Origin: Corynebacterium sp. ES2730-CONJ
GTDB lineage: Bacteria > Actinomycetota > Actinomycetes > Mycobacteriales > Mycobacteriaceae
NCBI RefSeq assembly: GCF_024834055.1
Contig: NZ_JANUXZ010000001.1
Coordinates: 310,001 to 374,000, forward strand
Reading direction: 5' to 3'
DNA length: 64,000 nt
The notes beneath the pieces were generated by a model. The model was not told where the DNA came from. It worked only from the letters and a program-made list of their open reading frames with translations, and ran no database searches. Numbering within the stretch: position 1 is the first letter of the stretch; every line of letters starts with the position of its first letter. The position numbers and the translations under genes were made by a program. Positions 47,674 through 56,885 of the stretch are shown piece after piece.

Positions 47674-48408
47674 CTAGGATTTCACCAAGGTTCCAATTTT
47701 CTCGCCAGCAATAGCACGGGCAATATTGCCTTCGGTGAGGAGATTGAAGACGAGGATCGGCATATTATTGTCCATGCAGAGGGAGAAGGCGGTAGTATCG
47801 GCTACTTTGAGGCTCTTTTCTAGTACCTCACGAGGGGTTATAGACTCATACAGCACAGCGTTAGGATTCTGGCGGGGATCATCAGAATAGACCCCATCCA
47901 CGCCCTTAGCCATCAGGAGCACCTCGCAGTCGATCTCGAGTGCGCGCTGTGCAGCTGTGGTATCCGTTGAGAAATAGGGCATACCCATCCCCGCCCCGAA
48001 GATAACCACTCGCCCTTTTTCCAGATGGCGCTTGGCACGCAGGGGCAGGTACGGTTCCGCTATTTGAGCCATATTGATGGACGTTTGTACGCGGCATTCA
48101 ATACCTTCTCGTTCCAGAAAATCTTGCAGTGCGAGACAGTTCATGACGGTCCCCAGCATTCCCATATAATCGGAGCGATTACGGTCGAGGCCTCGCTGCT
48201 GTAATTGGGCGCCCCGGAAAAAATTGCCGCCGCCAATGACTACTGCGATTTGTGCTCCGGAGCGGGCAACCCCAGCGATTTGACGTGCCACATTGGAAAC
48301 AACGTCTGGATCGATACCCACTGCTCCCCCGCCGAACATTTCACCACCCAGCTTAAGCATGACCCGCTTATAGCCAGTACGAGGTTCCTCAAATTCAGTT
48401 ATTGTCAT
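47674..48408 (-). CDS. pyrH: UMP kinase
   Basis: Phosphorylates UMP to UDP, amino-acid kinase fold, hexameric. 244 aa. [14 protein letters not shown] near the N-terminus, [20 protein letters not shown] (~58-77), and [15 protein letters not shown] (~166-180) are typical. Starts after a 320-nt gap from tsf containing a strong terminator, so it is transcribed independently of rpsB-tsf and probably together with frr. Confidence 0.97.
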   Translation of the reverse strand: MTITEFEEPRTGYKRVMLKLGGEMFGGGAVGIDPDVVSNVARQIAGVARSGAQIAVVIGGGNFFRGAQLQQRGLDRNRSDYMGMLGTVMNCLALQDFLEREGIECRVQTSINMAQIAEPYLPLRAKRHLEKGRVVIFGAGMGMPYFSTDTTAAQRALEIDCEVLLMAKGVDGVYSDDPRQNPNAVLYESITPREVLEKSLKVADTTAFSLCMDNNMPILVFNLLTEGNIARAIAGEKIGTLVKS

Positions 48409-48657
48409 AGTCCACAGCGCCTTTCCTCATATTCAACGATCGCGGTTATCCTGCACTTCTCTTTAAGAGGGAAGACAAACCGCTTTGTGGAGTTCATCTC
48501 GTCCTCGCCACCAATTGACCGCGGTGAGGATGAGACAGCAGTCTCAAATTCTTTATTTTACCTTATCCCTGATAAAACCTTGGTTCCCTCGAGGACACAA
48601 TCGTTCCTATGGACCCCTCACCTACCCAACCGATATAGCTGTATCAGGCGGTAAAAA

Positions 48658-48706
48658 GCGACTTCGCTCCCTCTATCTCCGTGCGGAGGGGAGGAAGCGA
48701 AGTCGC
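48658..48706 (-). terminator. rho-independent terminator of tsf
   Basis: Arms GCGACTTCGCT (48658-48668) / AGCGAAGTCGC (48696-48706) with further pairing of CTCCC and GGGGAG inside; on the minus strand TTTTTACC follows directly. It lies about 20 nt after the tsf stop. Confidence 0.92.
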
Positions 48707-48727
48707 AGATTGGTCAGTGAATTACTT

Positions 48728-49555
48728 TTAGTGCTGGCCAACCTCGAAGCGGGCAAAAGCGGTAATGGTAACGCCAGCGGCGTCCATCAGTGCCTTGACA
48801 GTCTTCTTGCTATCCGCAACAGAAGGCTGCTCGAGAAGAACGACGTCCTTGTAGAAGCCGCCAAGACGGCCTTCTACAATTTTGGCGATTGCAGCCTCTG
48901 GCTTACCTTCGGCGCGAGTGATCTCTTCAGCGACGTGGCGCTCCTTATCCAAAACATCTTCTGGGATATCTTCGCGAGTTAGGTACTGAGCCTTGAGTGC
49001 AGCAATTTGCATCGCGGCGGAGTGAGCAGCCTCTTCAGCGGCCTCTCCTTCACCGGTGTAGGCAACCATGACACCGACTGATGGTGGCAGGTCAGCGGAA
49101 CGGTGGTGCAGATAAACGGAAACTTTCTCACCGGCGAGGGTAACGGCGCGGCGGAGTTCGAGCTTCTCGCCGATTTTTGCCGAGAGTTCCAGGATTGCCT
49201 CACCAGCAGTCTTATCACCGAGAGGTGCAGCAGCCAGCTCCTCGGGGGTATTAGCATTCACGCGAGCAGCGGCATCGGCAACACTCTGGCCAAATTCTTT
49301 GAATTCAGCGTTCTTTGCCACGAAGTCGGTCTCGGCGTTAACCTCAACCATTGTATTGCCAGAGACCGCGATGAGACCTTCGGATGCGTTGCGCTCTGCA
49401 CGCTTTCCGACATCTTTAGCGCCTTTAATGCGCAGAATTTCGACGGCCTTCTCAAAGTCACCGTCGGTTTCAGCCAACGCATTCTTGCAGGCCAGCATGC
49501 CGGATCCGGTGATTTCGCGCAGCTTCTTTACGTCTGCAGCGGTGTAGTTCGCCAT
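48728..49555 (-). CDS. tsf: elongation factor Ts
   Basis: Guanine nucleotide exchange factor for EF-Tu. 275 aa. N-terminal UBA-like domain [19 protein letters not shown] (~9-27), the TDFVAKN motif (~76-82) that contacts EF-Tu, and a C-terminal dimerisation part. AGGAGG lies ~10 nt before the ATG. Separated from rpsB by 281 nt without any clear terminator. Confidence 0.98.
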   Translation of the reverse strand: MANYTAADVKKLREITGSGMLACKNALAETDGDFEKAVEILRIKGAKDVGKRAERNASEGLIAVSGNTMVEVNAETDFVAKNAEFKEFGQSVADAAARVNANTPEELAAAPLGDKTAGEAILELSAKIGEKLELRRAVTLAGEKVSVYLHHRSADLPPSVGVMVAYTGEGEAAEEAAHSAAMQIAALKAQYLTREDIPEDVLDKERHVAEEITRAEGKPEAAIAKIVEGRLGGFYKDVVLLEQPSVADSKKTVKALMDAAGVTITAFARFEVGQH

Positions 49556-49836
49556 AGGGGGCGATCCTCCTCAGTTGTTGGAATTTTTACTAATATCTCT
49601 GTGCCTAGAGTACTCATCATGGAGCAGACTCGCACTGAAATACGATGTATTTGTTTGTGATTCTTTCTCTGTTCCGCGTTTTAAGCGAAAGGAAAAGAAT
49701 GAGCGCCCCACCAATATATATAGCCGCCAAAGTTTTCGTGGCTGAACCGGTGAGGCGCTGCATCTATAGTCTCGTTATCCCCTCGCAGCTTGGCTGTTAT
49801 CGAGTAGGAGCTCGGAGGCTTGATGGTGGGAAGTAC
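49556..49836. other. intergenic region between rpsB and tsf
   Basis: No coding frame is supported. It contains an AT-only tract (ATATATA, about 49712-49719) and the Shine-Dalgarno of tsf. No T-tailed hairpin for rpsB is evident, so rpsB and tsf may be cotranscribed with processing or an internal promoter. Confidence 0.35.
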
Positions 49837-50661
49837 TTATTTGGCTTCAGCTTCCTGCTGCGCCTCTTTAGCTTCCTCAGCAACCTCGGCAGGGGCCTCC
49901 ACCTTAGCGGCTACCTCTACCTTGTCCTCCTTCTCGCCAGCTGCGTCTTTAGCAGCTGCCAGAGCGCGCTCTTCGCGGGCTTTCTTGCCTTCAATAACGG
50001 CGTGAGAAATGACCCGGGTCAAAACTGCAATGGAACGGATAGCATCGTCGTTGCCAGGAACTGGGAAGTTCACAACGTCAGGGTCACAGTTGGTGTCAAG
50101 AATGGCAACCACTGGAATATTGAGCTTATGTGCCTCGGCTACGGCAATATGCTCCTTGTTGGTGTCAACTACCCACAAGGCGGAAGGAACTTTGGTCATA
50201 TCGGCAATGCCACCAAGTACGCGCTCAAGCTTGGTCCGCTCACGGGTGAGCATGAGGACTTCCTTCTTCGTGCGGCCTTCGTAGCCGTTCTCAGCGGCAT
50301 CCATGGCCTGCAATTCCTTCATGCGGTGCAGACGCTTGGAAACAGTCTGGAAGTTGGTGAGCATGCCACCCAACCAGCGGTGGTTCACATAGGGCATCCC
50401 AACGCGCTCGGCTTCGTTAGCAATGGGCTCTTGAGCCTGCTTTTTGGTTCCAACGTAGAGGATGGTGCCGCCGTGAGCGACGGTCTCTTTGACGAACTCA
50501 TAAGCCTCATCGATGAACGTCAGGGTTTGCTGTAAGTCGATGATATAGATGCCATTGCGCTCGGTGAAGATAAAGCGACGCATCTTTGGGTTCCAACGAC
50601 GAGTCTGGTGGCCGAAGTGCACACCAGAATCGAGAAGCTCGCGCATGGATACAACTGCCAT
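49837..50661 (-). CDS. rpsB: 30S ribosomal protein S2
   Basis: Small-subunit protein S2. 274 aa; the core ends near residue 230 and an acidic Glu/Ala/Lys tail follows, as usual in actinobacteria. Motifs: [20 protein letters not shown] (~9-28), [17 protein letters not shown] (~90-106), and [17 protein letters not shown] precedes the ATG. A sigma-A-like promoter at 50923-50951 would give a leader of about 255 nt, long enough for S2 feedback control. Confidence 0.98.
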   Translation of the reverse strand: MAVVSMRELLDSGVHFGHQTRRWNPKMRRFIFTERNGIYIIDLQQTLTFIDEAYEFVKETVAHGGTILYVGTKKQAQEPIANEAERVGMPYVNHRWLGGMLTNFQTVSKRLHRMKELQAMDAAENGYEGRTKKEVLMLTRERTKLERVLGGIADMTKVPSALWVVDTNKEHIAVAEAHKLNIPVVAILDTNCDPDVVNFPVPGNDDAIRSIAVLTRVISHAVIEGKKAREERALAAAKDAAGEKEDKVEVAAKVEAPAEVAEEAKEAQQEAEAK

Positions 50662-51074
50662 GGTGCTTCCTTTCTCTAGTAATTTTGGTTATATATCACT
50701 GGGCTTTCCCCAGTTCCTAGCAGCCAGCACCGACAGTAACACCGTTACACCCTGAAATATTAGGATTCACGGACCATGTCACTGATCACCGGCGTATTCC
50801 TGGCACATCCCCACACAAAGTGCGTTTGATACGACTGGAATACACGTGACTGCGCGAAATTTAAGCACGTGAATGCTAGGACATATCCAAGACGTATCCA
50901 AAGCACACACTGCCGTTGGTGAATTCTAGCGGAGCTAAGTAAGCTAATCAAGTCGAAAACCCGCCATATAGTCGGTCGACTTAATCTTTTTGAAAGGACA
51001 CAGTTATCCACATTTGTGGCTCACAGCAGTTACCAGCACAGGCGCAGAGGCGGCCGTAGTGGTGCACTGTCATT
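50662..51074. other. divergent region between rpsB and the M23-like gene
   Basis: No coding frame. On the minus strand it carries the rpsB promoter and leader (50662-50951). The rest should contain the promoter of the plus-strand M23-like gene, but no clear -10/-35 pair or ribosome-binding site was found for it. Confidence 0.4.
50923..50951 (-). promoter_or_regulatory. candidate rpsB promoter
   Basis: On the minus strand TTGATT (50951-50946), a 17-nt spacer, then TAGAAT (50928-50923): a good sigma-A match. The predicted start lies about 255 nt before the rpsB ATG. Within the leader are two small hairpins, ACTGGG-GAAAG-CCCAGT (near 50697-50713) and GTAAC-GGT-GTTAC (near 50735-50747). Confidence 0.6.
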
Positions 51075-51614
51075 ATGGCTATGCTCACAAACATCAAATT
51101 GATCGTCATAATATCGGCGGGATTGAGTGTTCTCTCTATCGACGGCGTCGTCGCCGCGACTCCGAATGAACTCTATTCATCTAGCCAAGCGGCGTTCATA
51201 GACCCGATCACTGGCACTTCAACCGTCTCCTTTGTCATCCACGGCTTCGATGATCTCGAACACAACTGGCACGCTGGGCACCGCGGGGTGGATCTTCGCG
51301 CCAGTCGCGGAGCACCGGTTGTAGCTGCCGGTGAGGGGGAGGTGTATTTTTCGGGCTCAGTTGCCGGAGTGCCGTCAATCTCTATCCAGCATCCGAACGG
51401 GGTACGCACCACCTATACGCCTGTCGACAGTACCCTCTCTAACGGAGATCCGGTGTATAAAGGTCAGGTCCTAGGAACCTTAGGAAATTCGGGGCGAGAC
51501 CATGACGGATTGCACTGGGGTGCCAAAATAGCCTCCGATCGCTATATTGATCCACTTTCTCTTCTTGCGGATATAGATATCCGCCTCAAACCATGGAATC
51601 ACATGAAAATCTGA
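51075..51614 (+). CDS. secreted M23/LytM-like peptidase-fold protein, possibly inactive
   Basis: Predicted exported protein of 179 aa: signal peptide (IKLIVIISAGLSVLSIDGVVA, cleavage near residue 28) and a LytM domain (~60-165). The first zinc motif HAGHRGVDLRA is intact, but the usual HxH of the second site reads DGLHWGAK, so one ligand/catalytic His is replaced by Gly. The same LHWG form is, as I recall, seen in actinobacterial homologues next to rpsB, so it is a family trait rather than damage. It may bind or regulate peptidoglycan hydrolysis instead of cutting. Ends in TGA; convergent with xerC. Confidence 0.85.
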   Translation: MAMLTNIKLIVIISAGLSVLSIDGVVAATPNELYSSSQAAFIDPITGTSTVSFVIHGFDDLEHNWHAGHRGVDLRASRGAPVVAAGEGEVYFSGSVAGVPSISIQHPNGVRTTYTPVDSTLSNGDPVYKGQVLGTLGNSGRDHDGLHWGAKIASDRYIDPLSLLADIDIRLKPWNHMKI

Positions 51615-51656
51615 AATCCACCGTCGACCCGTACAACATCAATACCCTCGTGACTA

Positions 51657-52556
51657 CTAGGCTCGGGGATGCGATTGCTTGTAGGCCTCATAGAGCCGTT
51701 GGGAAGAGACATGGGTATAGATTTGCGTTGTGTTTAACGATGAATGACCTAAGAGTTCCTGCACCATTCGCAGGTCTGCACCACCGTCCAACATATGGGT
51801 GGCTGCACTATGGCGGACAGCGTGTGGCCCTAGCCCCGCGATGCGCAATTCCAGCCCGGCGCGCTCAACTAACCGCCGTACCACACGCGGATTAATACGT
51901 GCGCCTCTGGAACCGAGGAAAAAGGCGGGAGTGGATTCTTTGATTAACTCTGCTCGGGCTTGATCGCGGTAGGTAATAAGGCTTGTTCGGCACGGGTCTC
52001 CGAAGGGAACGACGCGCTGCTTATTGCCCTTGCCGGTGACTGTAACGACCATTCTGGTGAAGTCGAAGTCTCCCAAGTCGATACCGCAGAGTTCGGATAC
52101 GCGGATTCCCGTGGCATAAAAAAGTTCCAAGATTGCGTGATCGCGCAGGTACTCCGGCTCGCGGGTGGCTGCGGAGGCTGTCATGAGTTGATTAATCTTA
52201 GGTGCGGGTACGACGTGGGGGAGATTGCGCGCCGGGGTGGGGCTTTGCAGGCGTTGGGCAATATCGCCTTGGATATAACCTTTTTTAAAAGCCCAGGTAG
52301 AAAAACTACGGATTGCAGCGATTCGTCTTGCCATGGTGGCCCGGGATTTTCCAGATTCAACCGCACCCGCAAGCCATGCCCGTAAATTTTTGAGACTGAA
52401 GTCCGTGAAGTTGCGGTAGGTGGCTGCAAAATCGCGCAGATCGGCGCGGTAACCTCTTACGGTCGCCGGTGAACGCCCCACCACAACTTCGAGGTGGGTG
52501 AGATAATCTGCTATTGCGGTCTCGAGTTGGCCGTATTCATTATCTGAACCCGTCAT
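51657..52556 (-). CDS. xerC: tyrosine recombinase XerC
   Basis: Site-specific recombinase that resolves chromosome dimers at dif with XerD. 299 aa. N-terminal core-binding domain (~10-95) and catalytic domain with Arg in YATGIRVSELCG (~152), Lys in VTGKGNKQRVVPFG (~178), HAVRHSAATHMLDGG (~243) and LGHSSLNTTQIYTHV with the Tyr nucleophile near residue 280. No integrase-type flanks or attachment sites are seen, so this is the housekeeping enzyme. Same strand as dprA. Confidence 0.94.
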   Translation of the reverse strand: MTGSDNEYGQLETAIADYLTHLEVVVGRSPATVRGYRADLRDFAATYRNFTDFSLKNLRAWLAGAVESGKSRATMARRIAAIRSFSTWAFKKGYIQGDIAQRLQSPTPARNLPHVVPAPKINQLMTASAATREPEYLRDHAILELFYATGIRVSELCGIDLGDFDFTRMVVTVTGKGNKQRVVPFGDPCRTSLITYRDQARAELIKESTPAFFLGSRGARINPRVVRRLVERAGLELRIAGLGPHAVRHSAATHMLDGGADLRMVQELLGHSSLNTTQIYTHVSSQRLYEAYKQSHPRA

Positions 52557-52600
52557 ATCTCTAGCGTAGGCGGATGTGAGCCTAAAGGTCTAGAGCACCG

Positions 52601-53776
52601 TTAGCTTTCGCCGCGAATCCAATAATTGCGCTTCCGGCTCACCATATTTTTCCCGTGCAATTCAATAAGGAGGTGCATGGTTAATCCCACGGGTAGTCCT
52701 GCACGTTCGGCTATATCAGTTGCGCTTAATGGCTGCGCATGTGTGGAATCGTAGACCCGCAATTCGTTCCGAGAAAGTCTTTGGACCGCTGTGGGTGCAA
52801 AATCGAGCTCGTATTGTGCTTCGGGGTCGACGGTACCCAGAGGTTGTACGAGTTCTCTGACCTCGTTCGGGGATCGAACCATCTGCGCTTCACCTGTTTT
52901 TATTTTCTCCAAGCACCCAAAGGAATTGATATCCGTGATAGGGCCTGGAACTGCCATGGGCTGGCGGCCGAGACTTGCCGCCCACTGCAGGGTATTGAGA
53001 GCCCCGGAACGCCATGCGGCTTGAGTGACAACGGTTCCTTGCCCAAGAACTGCCGCGAGCCGGTTGCGCGTGAGGAAGCGGTGCCGATACGGCGGCGCAT
53101 CTGGAGGGTATTCGCTGATGAGTGCCCCACCAGGGGATTTCGCTATGGACCGAAACAGTGCCCTATTTGCCGCTGGATAGCTTCGATTGATTCCGCATGC
53201 CTGAACGACCACGGTCGCTCCACCCGCGTTGAGAGCTGTAGCGTGTGCGATGGTGTCCACGCCGAGTGCTCCCCCGGAAATAATGGTCCATTGGTGTTTG
53301 ACGAGCCCTGCAACCATGAGTTCAGTGACATCGCGTCCGTATGCGGAAACAGCGCGAGTTCCTACCACTGTCAGTGATTGAGCGGTTAGAGCACGAATAT
53401 TTGCCCCCTTGACCCACAGTGCATGGGGCCTCGCTGCGTCAGGTTGCTGACCTTTTGGGGACTGGCTCATGCCACGCTCAGCGAACCCGAAGCCCGAATC
53501 AAAAAGCTCACCTGGCCATTCCTTGTCCTCGGGTGTTATTAATCTAGCGCCGCAGTCATGGGCTTTGTCTAGGTCCTCTTTCGCCCGATCAATATGATAG
53601 CGAGCGGCCGTTGCAGCCGCTAAGGAGCCGATCCACGGAGCCCGCTTTTTGACTCCACACGCAATCTCCTCAATATCATGGCCTTGATCGATCAGGGCTT
53701 GGAGATGCCGGCTGGGACCTTCGATGACGCGCGATAGATAGGCCCACGCTTCGATTCTTGAGTCAGATATTGGCAT
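52601..53776 (-). CDS. dprA: DNA-processing protein DprA
   Basis: Rossmann-fold protein that loads RecA on incoming single-stranded DNA in natural transformation. 391 aa from MPISDSRIEAWAYLS, chosen because GGAGAG lies 5 nt upstream; the longer frame from 53809 has no support. Rossmann motif VVGTRAVSAYG (~150) and SGGALGVDTIAHATAL (~172-187), followed by VQACGINRSYPAANR and GALISEYPP, then a winged-helix-like C-terminus. Start overlaps comM by 14 nt. Competence has not been shown for most corynebacteria although dprA/comM are widely kept. Confidence 0.94.
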   Translation of the reverse strand: MPISDSRIEAWAYLSRVIEGPSRHLQALIDQGHDIEEIACGVKKRAPWIGSLAAATAARYHIDRAKEDLDKAHDCGARLITPEDKEWPGELFDSGFGFAERGMSQSPKGQQPDAARPHALWVKGANIRALTAQSLTVVGTRAVSAYGRDVTELMVAGLVKHQWTIISGGALGVDTIAHATALNAGGATVVVQACGINRSYPAANRALFRSIAKSPGGALISEYPPDAPPYRHRFLTRNRLAAVLGQGTVVTQAAWRSGALNTLQWAASLGRQPMAVPGPITDINSFGCLEKIKTGEAQMVRSPNEVRELVQPLGTVDPEAQYELDFAPTAVQRLSRNELRVYDSTHAQPLSATDIAERAGLPVGLTMHLLIELHGKNMVSRKRNYWIRGES

Positions 53777-55295
53777 AAGATCTCTCCGATCCGCGCAGTT
53801 TACTGGCACGCGCGATATGATCTACCCCAGGCTGGGGCGCACCTTCGAGGTCGGCGAGGGTCCAAGCGATTTTTAAGATTCGATCAACTCCTCGTTGTGT
53901 GATGAGTCCGCGGGCTAGAAAACTACTCATCATCGCCATGGCTTCGTCATCTGCGGGGTGGTTTCGGCGCACTACCGCTGGCTCCAATGTGGCATTGATC
54001 ATTGGGCCGAAGCCCGCTTTTTCCCAACGATAACGCGCTCGACTTCGTGCTTGGCTCACCCGTTGGGCAATATTGGCAGAAGACTCGACAGTAGTCGCTG
54101 GGGTGACGGTTCCGCGGCTATGAGTCTTGGCATAGATATCGATCCGATCCCGCAGCGGTCCAGAAATATTAGCCAGGTACTTGGCCCGCGTAGTGGCGGA
54201 GCAGGTACATTCACTAACTTCATGTGCTGCACAGCGGCACAGGTTGGCGGCCATAATGAGCAGAAACTGTGCTGGTAATTCGATGATGCGGTGGCGGCGC
54301 TGCAAGCGCACGCATCCTTGTTCAAGGGGGACGCGAAGATGATCGAGCACCCTAGCGGGGATCTCCGAAACCTCATCGAGGAAGAGGACTCCGTGATGTG
54401 CCAGCGATGCCGCACCGGGCTTAGGGTGCCCATGTCCTCCTCCGATGAGTGCCGCCGCGCTCACGCTGTGATGTGGGGCTACGAAGGGGGCACGATATGC
54501 CTCATGGCTCATTCGCTGCCCTGCACGAGCATAGATCGCTGCGGTTTCAATGGCTTCCGCTTGATTCAAAGGGGGAAGAATGGTGGGGATTCGCTCGGCG
54601 ATCATGGATTTTCCACTTCCCCTAGGCCCGGTTAAAAAGAGTGAGTGACCGCCAGCAGCCGCAATTTCGGCTGCCTCTTTCGCTACTGATTGATCCATGA
54701 TCTGGTTCATATCAACGACACCCTGTGGTGGTGTCTGTGGGTTGGGGCAACTCGATACGGTTGGGAGGACTATATCCCCTCGTAGCCAAGCCACGATATC
54801 GCCGACAGTCTTCGCCGCCCTGATCTCAACGCCGATACCGGCGGCTACTTGAGCTTCTTCGATATTGGCATGAGGAATGATCGCTGTTGGTATTTTATTA
54901 CGATGAGCGCACAGTATTCCAGGTAAGGTCCCACGAACCCCGCGGAGGCGACCATCTAAACCGATTTCTCCCACAATCAAGGTGCGAGCGGCGCGCCTAT
55001 GAAGATCTGTGTCTCCCGATTGCGCAACTAAGATGGCGGTGGCTATAGCGGCATCGAAGTGGTTGCCCGTTTTGCTGATATCCCCGGGCAGGAGGTTCAC
55101 CGTGATCTTAGTCTTCGGCCAAGGAAGGTTGCGATTGTGGGCGGCTGTTTTTATGCGATCTTTAGCCTCGATAACTGCGGCCGACGCCATCCCTACGATA
55201 TAGGTTCCAGGCAGACCCGGCCCTATATTTGCTTCCACTTCTACGGGTATGGAGTTGATCCCATCAAAGGCTACTGAATAAGTTTTAGCGAGCAC
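53763..55295 (-). CDS. comM: ComM/YifB family Mg chelatase-like ATPase
   Basis: AAA+ helicase-like protein that promotes branch migration during uptake of DNA. 510 aa. An N-terminal Lon-like domain (VLAKTYSVAFDGINSIPVEVEANIGPGLPG) is followed by the AAA domain with Walker A TGPRGSGKSMIAERI (~220) and Walker B GVLFLDEVSEIP (~303), and a Cys-rich insert CRCAAHEVSECTC (~350). The start is taken as GTG 55295, which matches the family N-terminus and overlaps the yraN stop by 11 nt; a longer frame from 55367 is inside yraN. Ends in TGA. Confidence 0.94.
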   Translation of the reverse strand: MLAKTYSVAFDGINSIPVEVEANIGPGLPGTYIVGMASAAVIEAKDRIKTAAHNRNLPWPKTKITVNLLPGDISKTGNHFDAAIATAILVAQSGDTDLHRRAARTLIVGEIGLDGRLRGVRGTLPGILCAHRNKIPTAIIPHANIEEAQVAAGIGVEIRAAKTVGDIVAWLRGDIVLPTVSSCPNPQTPPQGVVDMNQIMDQSVAKEAAEIAAAGGHSLFLTGPRGSGKSMIAERIPTILPPLNQAEAIETAAIYARAGQRMSHEAYRAPFVAPHHSVSAAALIGGGHGHPKPGAASLAHHGVLFLDEVSEIPARVLDHLRVPLEQGCVRLQRRHRIIELPAQFLLIMAANLCRCAAHEVSECTCSATTRAKYLANISGPLRDRIDIYAKTHSRGTVTPATTVESSANIAQRVSQARSRARYRWEKAGFGPMINATLEPAVVRRNHPADDEAMAMMSSFLARGLITQRGVDRILKIAWTLADLEGAPQPGVDHIARASKLRGSERSYANI

Positions 55296-55683
55296 CCGAG
55301 TCCACCCCTCGATACCAGGTGATCTCAGCGAAGCGACCATCGCGTGTGACCACAGTGATAACGTCAAATCGCATGGGCAGGAAAATTCGCGTTTTCGCCC
55401 ATAAAATCGCGGTGGCCCGCATCCGCCGTAGTTTCTTCTGATCTACTGCTTCAGCGGCTCCATAGGTGTAGGAGCTTCGAGTTTTCACTTCTACCACCAC
55501 ACGTATGCGGTGGAGGGGATCGTAGGCGATAATATCGATCTCTCCGCATGGATAGGCGATATTGCGACCAAGGATCTTAAGACCTCGCCGCCGCAGAAAA
55601 TCGACGGCTGCGTTCTCGCCGACGGTGGCGAGTATTGGAGGTGGCAGTTGCTGAGTTGAAGAAGATAAAGAGGTTATAGACAT
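55285..55683 (-). CDS. yraN: YraN family (UPF0102) endonuclease-like protein
   Basis: Small protein with a restriction-endonuclease-like fold, function unknown; possibly involved in DNA uptake or recombination with comM/dprA. 132 aa from ATG 55683, or 154 aa from GTG 55749, which also has a purine-rich AAGAA upstream; the choice is uncertain. Conserved GENAAVDFLRRRGLKILGRN (~23-42), the catalytic-type GEIDIIAYD (~50) and VVVEVKTRSS (~65). The three genes yraN-comM-dprA overlap one another and form one operon. Confidence 0.9.
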   Translation of the reverse strand: MSITSLSSSTQQLPPPILATVGENAAVDFLRRRGLKILGRNIAYPCGEIDIIAYDPLHRIRVVVEVKTRSSYTYGAAEAVDQKKLRRMRATAILWAKTRIFLPMRFDVITVVTRDGRFAEITWYRGVDSGAR

Positions 55684-55828
55684 TGGGGTGCTCTTCTCTA
55701 GCAAGGCATAAAACTTAAAGTGATTGGACGCAGATTTTTCTGCGCTCACTTCTTAGCGTTGACGAGAACGGGCACCGTGGCAAAGGTAAAATATGCTGGC
55801 AAACAGATTCTGTGGGATTCTGCTTAAA

Positions 55829-55870
55829 GGGTCCATATGGACCATAGCTATCATTGGTCTAAATGGACCC
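55829..55870 (-). terminator. hairpin with nested palindromes after DUF2469 gene
   Basis: Outer arms GGGTCCAT (55829-55836) / ATGGACCC (55863-55870) and inner GACCA/TGGTC make a long hairpin; on the minus strand TTTAAG follows. The left arm is also part of a perfect 14-bp palindrome GGTCCATATGGACC (55830-55843). Probably the terminator of the rnhB-DUF2469 unit; the T run is weak. Confidence 0.55.
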
Positions 55871-55894
55871 GTAAAAGATCGAGTTGCGTTGCCT

Positions 55895-56200
55895 CTAGTC
55901 AGGGATGACTAACTCAGGTTTATCTAGTTCTTCAATATTGACATCTTTGTACGTTATAACTCTCACGTAGCGAACAAAGCGTGCGGCTCGGTACATATCC
56001 CACACCCAGGCGTCGGACATCCGAACTTCATAGTAAACATCAGCGCCGTTGGTATGCGGGATGAGCTCCACCGCATTAGCAAGATAAAAGCGCCGATCAG
56101 TTTCTATCACATAGGAGAATTGACTAACCACATCCCGATACTCGCGGTATAGGGCTAGTTCGACATCAGCCTCATAATTCTCTAGATCTTCAGCGCTCAT
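55895..56200 (-). CDS. DUF2469 family protein
   Basis: Conserved actinobacterial protein of unknown function, always near rnhB. 101 aa starting MSAEDLENYEADVELALYREYRDVV (acidic, helical), then RFYLANAVELIPH and DAWVWDMYRAARFVRYVRVITYKDVNIEEL, which are the family hallmarks. GGAGG lies upstream. ATG 56200 overlaps the rnhB stop (11 nt), so the pair is translationally coupled. Confidence 0.92.
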   Translation of the reverse strand: MSAEDLENYEADVELALYREYRDVVSQFSYVIETDRRFYLANAVELIPHTNGADVYYEVRMSDAWVWDMYRAARFVRYVRVITYKDVNIEELDKPELVIPD

Positions 56201-56870
56201 CAATCTGTTCCTCCCTTTGATGTGGGAAATTTTCTTGTGCCAGCCACTGCTTATGCGCTGCGGCTATATTTGCATAACTATAACGATGAATAGGGCTGGC
56301 TCCATGGAGGCGCACCGCGTGGATATGCTCACGGGTGCCATACCCTTTATGTCGGGCGAAATTATAGACAGGGTATTTCTCATGGAATTCCTCCATCACC
56401 GTATCCCGCGCGTATTTAGCCAGAACCGACGCGGCTGCAATGCACCGCGCTTGGCTATCGCCGCCGATAATCGGCAAGGAGGGCGCGGAAAAACCTTCAA
56501 TGCGCAGGGCATCAGTCAGAATATAGTGCGGGCTTAGTTTTAATTGAGCCACCGCTCGACGCATACCAGAAGTATTCGCATTCTGAATTCCGCGGATATC
56601 AATTTCTGGGGCGCTGATATGAACAATTGCGCTTGCGAGTGCGTAGCGGAGGATCAGTGGGTATAACTGGGCTCTTTTTACCGGTGTGAGTTTTTTGGAA
56701 TCGGTTAATTCCGCGAGTTCGGCAATGGGATGAGAGGGTAATATGCACGCGGCGATTGTAATAGGGCCAGCGCAACTCCCCCGCCCTGCTTCGTCGACCC
56801 CCGCAACGGGCCCTAGACCTGCTTTGTCTAGGGCGACTTCGAAGGTGCGAAGATATTTCAGGGTGCGCAT
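56190..56870 (-). CDS. rnhB: ribonuclease HII
   Basis: Removes ribonucleotides misinserted in DNA and cuts RNA:DNA hybrids. 226 aa. The metal-binding DEAGRGSCAGP (~26-36, Asp-Glu), LTDSKKLTP (~56) and Asp in YILTDALR (~115) are in place, as is the late ASVLAKYARD. It starts 15 nt after the lepB stop and overlaps the DUF2469 gene. Ends in TGA. Confidence 0.96.
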   Translation of the reverse strand: MRTLKYLRTFEVALDKAGLGPVAGVDEAGRGSCAGPITIAACILPSHPIAELAELTDSKKLTPVKRAQLYPLILRYALASAIVHISAPEIDIRGIQNANTSGMRRAVAQLKLSPHYILTDALRIEGFSAPSLPIIGGDSQARCIAAASVLAKYARDTVMEEFHEKYPVYNFARHKGYGTREHIHAVRLHGASPIHRYSYANIAAAHKQWLAQENFPHQREEQIDER

Positions 56871-56885
56871 GGATAATATGGTTAA

